Below are positions 60,501 to 64,000 of a stretch of DNA of 64,000 bases, one piece after another. The translations under genes were made by a program, and so were the position numbers. Source of the stretch: Chimonanthus salicifolius. Lineage: Eukaryota; Streptophyta; Magnoliopsida; Laurales; Calycanthaceae. The notes below the pieces were generated by a model. It did not search any database. It was not told where the DNA came from and was given only the letters and a program-made list of their open reading frames with translations. Position 1 is the stretch's first letter. Each line of letters opens with the position of its first letter. The stretch covers positions 34,900,170 to 34,964,169 of the forward strand of contig CM023533.1 in NCBI GenBank assembly GCA_013350335.1, in the 5' to 3' direction.

Positions 60501-61319
60501 GTAAAATAGCTAAATTTACAAAACAGCAAACTCATTTGCAGGCCACCAAACTCTAATCGGTAAATGGTGCACAAAAAATACAACAGAAAAATAAAATGAA
60601 AATATTCGGGTAAAAAAACAAAACAATACCTTTGAAGATACATACATAACACCATTTGGTGTCAAAAGTATTTGATCTTTCAAATTCATAAAATTTTGTG
60701 GGTCTGTAGAAAAAGAACTGACACCAAGCACATGTCCTTTTGAAGACATTACATTCCCGAGACACGTACAATAGCAGAGATTGTATGCAATTATCATTGA
60801 TGGATAAAGGGATTGAAAATCCAAGACAACAACAGGATCAGCATAAAATCCAGATTCTGGCTCCAGCACAAGGGGTAGACACTCCATTGCTGGTTGTGAT
60901 GCTACCTAGATGGAGAAAAGACCAAACGACGTTCAGAGCTTCTTAATATTTAGTATTGAAAAATATGACTTCAGACATAGCTAGTTTGCAACACTATGAT
61001 ATGAATAATGAAGCCCGGAACAATAACTTCATGGCTGATTCGACCAAAAACAACAATCATATTGTCAAAAATTTTAGAGGAAATGAAGATACATAAAAAA
61101 AGACAGAACAAGTATTAGATTTCTCTCTATACCATAAGCAACATAGCATGAGATTAGAAATAAGCTAAAAACCTGTTGACTCCCAGGAGAAAGAGCAACA
61201 TAATTTTGTGTATGGGCCAATCTTAGAAACATAGATTCAACACGATATTGAGAACCTCGAGAAAGAACTGAAAAAAAGTCAATACCAAAAACACGTGCAA
61301 GCTCTGATGTTCGATTTAT
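36337..61319 (-). CDS. REV3: DNA polymerase zeta catalytic subunit REV3 (3' part of the gene, seven exons)
   Basis: Seven minus-strand exons join in frame with GT-AG introns: 61173-61319, 60630-60905, 56966-57073, 53888-54093, 53486-53789, 47367-48020 and 36337-36510 (stop 36337-36339). Together they give about 622 codons, roughly the polymerase half of REV3. B-family motifs are intact: motif [15 protein letters not shown], motif [11 protein letters not shown], motif C YGDTDS (its Ser codon split by an intron) and LTKKRYVGY. Cys motif A is CTIC...CDEC and motif B is CRQC...CTSLAC, the latter known to bind an Fe-S cluster in B-family polymerases. The end CMVEWF is typical of plant REV3. Polymerase zeta extends mismatched or damaged termini in translesion synthesis in the nucleus, with REV7 and REV1. 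The 5' exons are not in the window. Introns of 2.9-10.9 kb are full of transposons, yet no coding lesion is seen. Confidence 0.93.
37789..37800 (-). promoter_or_regulatory. Primer-binding site of the 36736-39334 LTR element
   Basis: Minus-strand TGGTATCAGAGA matches the 3' end complement of initiator tRNA-Met in its first 11 bases. It lies 3 bases from the LTR end. Confidence 0.7.
37820..38938. mobile_element. hAT-like element carrying a captured gene fragment
   Basis: The 1119-bp insert sits in the right LTR of the 36736-39334 element. Its ends are inverted repeats, TAGGGCTGCAACTC at the left and GAGTTGCAGCCCTA at the right. The flanks CCTGTCCC (37812-37819) and CCCGTCCC (38939-38946) form an 8-bp target duplication with one mismatch, typical of hAT. 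Removing it restores LTR continuity with the partner LTR. Both subterminal zones are packed with GGGTC/GACCC repeats. A third end-like copy (GAGTTGCAGCCCTA) lies inside at about 38012-38025, so the element may be a composite. No transposase. Confidence 0.75.
38508..38707 (-). pseudogene. Captured first-exon fragment of a TIP-type aquaporin
   Basis: On the minus strand, an ATG (38705-38707, MGKF) is followed downstream by pieces in two frames. One is FGGALGNRE, stop, ATQPDC; the other is [12 protein letters not shown] followed by [10 protein letters not shown]. This is the pattern of the N-terminus and first membrane helix of plant tonoplast intrinsic proteins (compare the common ATQPDC and AEFICTFLFVFAGVGSAMA). 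A stop, an insertion and a frameshift break it. It ends in G|GTAATTT, a plausible original splice donor, and intron-like sequence follows. It sits between the GGGTC-rich ends of an hAT-like element, so gene-fragment capture is inferred. Confidence 0.55.
39495..39620 (-). mobile_element. LINE 3'-end fragment
   Basis: Poly-T on plus (39489-39511), then AAAGAAATTGTATTAATACA and AGTACAAA phrases that recur at the 3' ends of the other minus-strand LINEs here (40030 and 44990). Short and 5'-truncated. Confidence 0.5.
40020..44215 (-). mobile_element. L1-type LINE, 5'-truncated and degenerate
   Basis: Reading on minus from 44215, the order of LINE ORF2 parts is correct but broken by stops and frameshifts. 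It starts with the end of the endonuclease domain ([16 protein letters not shown], about 44050-44160), then [20 protein letters not shown] (about 43960-44020), then [13 protein letters not shown] (about 43600-43650). Reverse transcriptase follows: [18 protein letters not shown] (about 42790-42850) and [10 protein letters not shown] (about 41960-42010). The [11 protein letters not shown] region is at about 41380-41430, the zinc-knuckle region at about 40800-40960, and RNase H ([20 protein letters not shown]) at about 40540-40620. The A-tail side is at about 40030. It lies in the last REV3 intron, in the same orientation as the gene. Confidence 0.85.
42950..43460. other. Non-LINE-like segment inside the 40-44 kb LINE
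   Basis: Between recognisable reverse-transcriptase parts (about 42950 and about 43480) about 500 bp give no LINE protein in any frame. The composition is purine-rich on plus. It could be a secondary insertion or very degenerate LINE. No terminal repeats were found. Confidence 0.35.
44228..44251. repeat. (TTA)n microsatellite
   Basis: About eight TTA/ATT units adjoining the 5' truncation point of the LINE. Confidence 0.8.
44975..46100 (-). mobile_element. LINE 3' half fragment
   Basis: On minus it encodes the zinc-knuckle region [18 protein letters not shown]...ARSIWSKFA (about 45930-46010), then a degraded RNase H region. It ends in a 3' UTR with the phrase GTTGACTTCTTAGCAAAG, the NGVADFLAK equivalent, and a poly-A tail (poly-T at 44979-44987 on plus). 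It is truncated at the 5' side and lies in the last REV3 intron. Confidence 0.75.
46120..46760 (+). mobile_element. Degraded Copia-like gag fragment (tentative)
   Basis: Broken plus-strand pieces [15 protein letters not shown] and [10 protein letters not shown] follow the order seen in Copia gag (FLxGLNxELDxVR type). No protease, integrase or reverse transcriptase follows and no LTR is seen. Alternative: non-coding intron sequence. Confidence 0.35.
47367..48020 (-). CDS. REV3: REV3 exon (polymerase thumb region and CysA motif)
   Basis: 218 codons, phase 0 at both ends. It starts [13 protein letters not shown] after an acceptor TATATGCAG and ends IQHLCQ before donor GTAAGT. It contains [53 protein letters not shown] and the first cysteine motif CTICGE...CDEC. 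No stops or shifts. Confidence 0.95.
48630..49211 (+). mobile_element. LINE fragment, left part (split by the solo LTR)
   Basis: Degraded zinc-knuckle region on plus ([30 protein letters not shown], then [16 protein letters not shown] and [11 protein letters not shown]). It continues at 52375 after the solo LTR. It is antisense to REV3 and lies in the 5.5-kb intron. Confidence 0.75.
49190..49211. repeat. (GGGGA)n run at the solo-LTR insertion point
   Basis: Four to five GGGGA units. The last five bases (GGAGG, 49207-49211) are the left copy of the target duplication. Confidence 0.8.
49595..49975. repeat. 97-bp tandem repeat, four copies, each with a 10-bp-arm palindrome
   Basis: Units start at about 49595, 49695, 49792 and 49889. 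Each contains GAGTTTCATC, a 5-base loop and GATGAAACTC (first unit with mismatches), then GGAGGTGGACGGTTACAC. The last two units are nearly identical. They lie inside the solo LTR. Confidence 0.9.
50259..51268. repeat. Seven dispersed GGTTCGGCCAT hairpins
   Basis: Arms GGTTCGGCCAT and ATGGCCGAACC around a 5-base centre recur at 50259, 50344, 50541, 50729, 50957 and 51135. A seventh, half-degraded copy is at 51259. Spacing is irregular (85-228 bp) and the sequence between copies is not repeated, so this is not a simple tandem array. Confidence 0.9.
51599..51760. repeat. 80-bp direct repeat in the solo LTR
   Basis: Two copies, with AACCGGAGGGGCCACAC starting at 51601 and 51681. Each is followed by a CCTTGATG...CATCAAGA inverted pair. 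Confidence 0.85.
52322..52368. other. Strong stem-loop at the end of the solo LTR
   Basis: CCCGCTCTTT...CACTC pairs with GAGTG...AAAGGGCGGG, a near-perfect hairpin just inside the LTR terminus. Possibly an RNA 3'-end or packaging structure; this is inference only. Confidence 0.5.
52375..52850 (+). mobile_element. LINE fragment, right part (RNase H and 3' end)
   Basis: Continuation of 48630-49211: [24 protein letters not shown], then [20 protein letters not shown] in a shifted frame, the typical end of plant L1 RNase H. A short internal duplication of AATGCCATTGC...TGGGCT (about 52559-52615) breaks it further. Confidence 0.75.
52880..53210 (+). mobile_element. Second LINE RNase H / 3'-end fragment
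   Basis: [13 protein letters not shown] followed by [13 protein letters not shown] is another degraded LINE RNase H on plus, directly downstream of the first. It may be a tandem remnant or an independent insertion. Confidence 0.6.
53486..53789 (-). CDS. REV3: REV3 exon (after motif C; KKRY motif)
   Basis: 304 bp. Its first base completes the Ser codon of YGDTDS, then [14 protein letters not shown] ... [14 protein letters not shown] ... [13 protein letters not shown]. Donor GTAAGA. Confidence 0.95.
53888..54093 (-). CDS. REV3: REV3 exon (motif B to motif C)
   Basis: 206 bp, 68 codons plus two bases: [20 protein letters not shown] ... YGDTD plus AG. The 98-bp intron (53790-53887) that follows splits the active-site motif. 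Acceptor ATCTTCAG, donor GTATTT. Confidence 0.95.
54311..54527. repeat. Interleaved local duplications in a REV3 intron
   Basis: CTCACCTTATCTCCATTG plus GTTACCGAGATA occurs at about 54350 and about 54416. CAGTGGAACTCTTGAAAACA occurs at about 54315 and about 54490. The first copy of CACCTTATCT is followed by an inverse AGATAAGGTG, giving a hairpin. Confidence 0.75.
54763..55160 (+). mobile_element. LTR of a truncated (Copia-like) retrotransposon, with PBS
   Basis: The 398-bp TGTAGGACAC...CTTCCGCA sequence contains a TATA box (TATATAAG, about 54996) and an AATAAA signal (about 55043). It is followed after a few bases by TAGTATCAAAGG (about 55167-55178), a diverged initiator-Met PBS. The rest of the element is missing, so this is a 5' LTR remnant. 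Confidence 0.5.
55440..56180 (+). mobile_element. LINE ORF1 fragment
   Basis: [20 protein letters not shown] matches the pattern of plant L1 ORF1 proteins and its own relative on the opposite strand at 57730-58005 ([20 protein letters not shown]). The rest is degraded. In a REV3 intron, antisense to the gene. Confidence 0.6.
56966..57073 (-). CDS. REV3: REV3 exon (between motifs A and B)
   Basis: 108 bp, 36 codons, phase 0: [20 protein letters not shown] then [16 protein letters not shown]. Acceptor ATGCAG, donor GTGAAA. Confidence 0.95.
57720..59060 (-). mobile_element. LINE ORF1 fragment split by an hAT-like element
   Basis: 57730-58005 on minus encodes [20 protein letters not shown], a LINE ORF1 remnant. 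Its sequence continues beyond the hAT-like insert (58080-58916) from 58917 to about 59060, where coding identity fades. Confidence 0.55.
58080..58916. mobile_element. hAT-like non-autonomous element
   Basis: The 837-bp insert has ends CAAGGTTGTCAAAATCG and CGATTTTGACAACCTTG, a perfect 17-bp inverted repeat. The flanks GTGAAGCC (58072-58079) and GTGATGCC (58917-58924) form an 8-bp target duplication with one mismatch. Subterminal zones contain repeated GATTCG/CGAATC motifs. No transposase. A (TC)n run lies at about 58362-58380. Confidence 0.75.
59061..59929. other. REV3 intron sequence, not recognised
   Basis: Repeated GAGTCAAGC...TTGCAAAG phrases (about 59460-59550) and moderate GC, but no identifiable domain or element ends. 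Confidence 0.35.
59930..60190 (-). mobile_element. Copia RNase H fragment (tentative)
   Basis: On minus: [12 protein letters not shown], then [21 protein letters not shown] pieces in shifted frames. These follow the Copia RNase H signature (DWAGD...SWxSKKQxxVxxSS). No other domain is kept. Confidence 0.5.
60630..60905 (-). CDS. REV3: REV3 exon (motif A)
   Basis: 276 bp, 92 codons, phase 0. It begins [20 protein letters not shown] and contains [20 protein letters not shown], the catalytic-aspartate motif A. It ends GVMYVSSK before donor GTATTG. Confidence 0.95.
61173..61319 (-). CDS. REV3: REV3 exon (most 5' one in the window)
   Basis: 147 bp, 49 codons, phase 0: [20 protein letters not shown] ... 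[17 protein letters not shown]. Acceptor TTTTTGCAG, donor GTTTTT. This is the end of the exonuclease-like region. The previous exon is not found up to 64000. Confidence 0.95.
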
Positions 61320-61409
61320 CTGCAAAAAGAGAAGCAACAATAAATTTTATGCATTCAATGCAAGAAAATTATATCATGTTTATAGGAAAAAAAAATCAAA
61401 TAAAACAAA

Positions 61410-61412
<3 letters not shown>

Positions 61413-61442
<30 letters not shown>
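61413..61442. repeat. (GA)n microsatellite
   Basis: About 15 GA units in the intron upstream of the first REV3 exon in the window. Confidence 0.9.
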
Positions 61443-61654
61443 CAAGGAAACGGCAGTGAGTACCTGAGAAGTGTCACTGATGGCCAGCAGAGTGGAGATG
61501 GGAGACAGCAGACGGAGGAGGGTGGATACAGGTCACTGGCAGGAAGCAGCACTGGATGGAGGGGGGCAATCTGATATCCTTTTTCATAGCTAAGCTACTA
61601 GAATTCAATACCAAAAGTTGGCTGCAGGGCTTCTTCAAACAATAGGGTTTTATC

Positions 61655-63810
61655 AAGGATGGTTTTGTTCCAAAGAAGAAAGATGCCATGGGAAGGTTTT
61701 TGGTTTTGTAAGGATACTGATAGTTTGCATGCAGAGAGAGAAATTAGAGGTCTTAATGGTACTCTACTAGAAGGAAGGAGATTGAAGGTAAACCTTGCCC
61801 ACTTTCGCAGAGATAAGAAGGTCCTTCTTTCCCAAAAACAACCAGAAACAGCTGCTGTGGAGAAGAAGGATCATGGCAGTATGGCAGCCTCTAAAGGGAA
61901 AATGAAAATGGCGGAGGGAAGGAGTTGGGTTAAAGTGGTGGGAGAAATATCTAAAAATGGGGGAAAGATGGTTATACCACACCCCATTTGCACTACCCAT
62001 CCTTCAAGATGATGCTGGAATCTGAGGAAAGTGAAATCCGGGATTGGTTGGCGAGATCTTTGGTGGTTTGCACCATTGGCTTCACTTCCCTGGGGAATCG
62101 AAAAGATCTTGAATGAGGTTGAATTTCCAAGTACAGATATCAGTCTACTAGGGGACGGATGATTCTTAGTGACAGGGGAATCAGACGAGGAAATGAGGTT
62201 GGTGGAAAGAAAACCCTCGGTGTCTAGAAAACTCAGAATCATAGGTAGATGGTCTCCCGAAATCTTCATGCATACCAGGAGGGTGCTGATTCGATGCCTT
62301 AGCTTTCCACTCCAAGGATGGTCGGAAAACTTCCTTCTCGCCTTTGAGAGGAGACTCCGAAAGGTCGTTGAGATCGACGATAGAAATTTAAGGAAGGATT
62401 GCTCGGTTGTGAAATTCCTTCTAGAGGTCAAATCACCGATCAAAGCCCGTCAATGGTATTCCTGAATCTCGGTGGAGTGGATTACCCAGTGCAGCTATGA
62501 GAAATCCAACCGGAAAACCAGTTTTCCTGGTCAGAATACCAGTCAGGAAAGCCAGCCATTCCCGTGGCGGAAGAGGAGGATTAACACTCGACACGTGGCA
62601 AGCATGCTGAGAATGGAAAGGAGGAAGGAGTTGCAGCCCTTGGTGACATGGAGAAGAAGGATCAGAAGGAAGCCATGGCAAATGGGGGAGCTCCAGTCTT
62701 TGCAACGGCAACAGAAAACAGGGAATTTGAAATTCAAAAGGAAGAGGTTAATGATAAGGCAATCTTTTCCACACGAGGGAGGAAATTCATACTTGCGCGC
62801 ATTTTGGGCTAAGCCTCTGGAAAACTTAATGAGTTCGAGTAGGGGCCTAGCTCGTCTCAATCTGGGCTCGAGTAAGACGGTGGGCCTCATGGGTCAGATC
62901 ATCAAGGAAGGCCCAATTCACTCAGGCCTCCTTCTCAAACGGATCAGGTCTATTTGGGCAAGCCAGAACCTAGGAGAGTTGGGACAGAGGCCTATGCAAA
63001 GGAATCGCTAGCCCAGGCAAAGGAGAGTTCAAAACAGGGATTTCACTGGAAGCATTCTCGATGGAAGGTGTGGCAAGCAACACTGCGGCGGGGGTTTCAT
63101 TCTCCCAGTCTCTGGCGGTAGAAAAAAACAGAGGTGATGAAACCATAGCTGTTGAGATGGAGAAGCTATCCGATTCTCTGGCAGAAAAATGGAAGGACCA
63201 GGGGACGTATGTCAGCACCAAGGAGAGAAATCCAATTCTCAGCTCAAATTCCGGAGGGGATTCAAAGTCAGGGGGGAGAATGAGACAGGCAGAAACTGAT
63301 GGGGAGGAAGAAACGATACCTCAATTCTTGGACTAATAGCGTTAAGAAGAAGGGGGTACATGAAAGAAGATGGTGAGGAGATCCTCAGAATCAAGAAGGC
63401 TTTAGGGATTTAATTGTTAAGGAAAGGGCAGAGGCTGCACTGAAATGGGTGGAAGATATGTTTAGACTTTAATCTTCTTCTTCAAAAATTCCAGAAGAAG
63501 ACTCTTCACTCCGTCTCTGCTTATGGGCAGGATTAGGTTTTTCAAAATACGGTATAACTGGAAAAGGTCGTCGGGGAAAAGGAGAGGATTTCAAAGTAGT
63601 TGTCAATAAAGATTCTAACCTGGAATGTGAGGGGAGTTGGGCTCCGGGAGAAGAGAGGCGCAATTGGTCGCTTCATAAGAAAGAATAAGGTGTATGTACT
63701 GTTTTCACAGGAACTGAAGAAGGAGGAGCTGAACCAAACCTTAGTTAAGGAAATTTGGGAAAGAAGAGAGGTTGGATATATGTGGACCCAACGTAGCCTT
63801 ACCTATGGGA
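61655..63810 (+). mobile_element. LINE 5' part: ORF1 and start of the endonuclease domain
   Basis: On plus, an RRM-like piece with EREIRGLNGTLLEGRRLKVN (about 61735-61800) is followed by a typical ORF1 segment (SENFLLAFERRLRKVVEID, about 62325-62385). ORF2 begins with the apurinic-endonuclease-type start KILTWNVRGVGLREKRGAIG (63606-63665), with QELKKEELNQTLVKEIW after it. It stops matching at about 63810, so the rest of ORF2 is missing. It lies antisense in the REV3 intron. Frames are broken. Confidence 0.75.
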
Positions 63811-64000
63811 CTTGGGACTAATGTCTTGTTTGAATCTGTAATTAAGGCTCCTTTTAAAGTTGTATTTGCACTGTACTTTTGGGACCATTAGAGCCACTTA
63901 GAAGATGGTCCTTATTGAGAAGTTTAGATGAATGTCAACGTAGAAATAAAATGTTGAATGATGATTATTGAATGGGAATGCAAATTTACATGTGGGAATT
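63811..64000. other. Right edge, not recognised
   Basis: AT-rich sequence after the LINE breakpoint, probably still REV3 intron. Nothing else is seen. Confidence 0.3.

Noticed and set aside
61440..61660. An upstream REV3 exon
   Set aside because: Minus-strand translations do not give the expected REV3 residues preceding INRTSEL, and a GA microsatellite and LINE sequence follow.
1..64000. tRNA, rRNA or CRISPR features
   Set aside because: No cloverleaf-forming tRNA with A and B boxes, no rRNA stretch and no regular spacer array was recognised. PBS motifs look like tRNA 3' ends only because retroelements use them.

Overview
The window is nuclear DNA of a flowering plant. It is AT-rich and intron-bearing, it is full of plant transposons (a TRIM, Stowaway-like MITEs, L1-type LINEs, Gypsy- and Copia-type LTR remnants, hAT- and MULE-like elements), and it encodes a PLS-DYW pentatricopeptide protein, a UPF0496/At14a-like protein and a plant-type REV3 polymerase. 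I cannot name the species.

Layout. 1-3.7 kb is gene-free, with a GATC-palindrome cluster, one complete TRIM (2208-2758, 5-bp target duplication) and one Stowaway-like MITE. 3.7-5.5 kb is an intact intronless DYW-type PPR gene on the minus strand. About 6.1-35.8 kb is a cluster of segmental duplications built around an unusual secreted protein family (signal peptide, ten-cysteine module, PPKK proline-rich linker, four-cysteine helical C-terminal domain resembling PMEI). It holds three intact copies (19028-19861 +, 26420-27289 -, 32397-33254 -), one copy broken by a +1 frameshift (8306-9164 +) and one 5'-truncated remnant (12419-13015 +). The copies left of about 21.4 kb face right and those right of about 25.0 kb face left, so the cluster is a large interrupted inverted repeat. 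Its 3.6-kb spacer carries an intact At14a-like gene (24132-24923 +) and a second Stowaway-like MITE. Some elements are present in one arm only, with empty sites visible in paralogous copies.

36.3 kb to beyond 61.3 kb is one minus-strand gene: the 3' two-thirds or less of REV3, the catalytic subunit of DNA polymerase zeta. I could place seven exons with in-frame GT-AG junctions (61173-61319, 60630-60905, 56966-57073, 53888-54093, 53486-53789, 47367-48020, 36337-36510), giving about 622 codons with all polymerase motifs and both C-terminal cysteine motifs intact. The upstream exons lie outside the window. The introns are swollen by nested transposons. The last intron (10.9 kb) contains two LINEs and a minus-strand LTR element whose LTR was hit by an hAT-like element carrying a broken TIP-type aquaporin first exon. 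The 5.5-kb intron contains a LINE split by a 3163-bp solo LTR that has exact 5-bp target duplications and seven copies of a GGTTCGGCC hairpin. 61.7-63.8 kb is the 5' part of another LINE on the plus strand.

The genes do not form a pathway. What links them is their history: local duplication and inversion of a secreted-protein gene, and heavy nested transposon insertion in a DNA-repair polymerase gene that still reads as functional.
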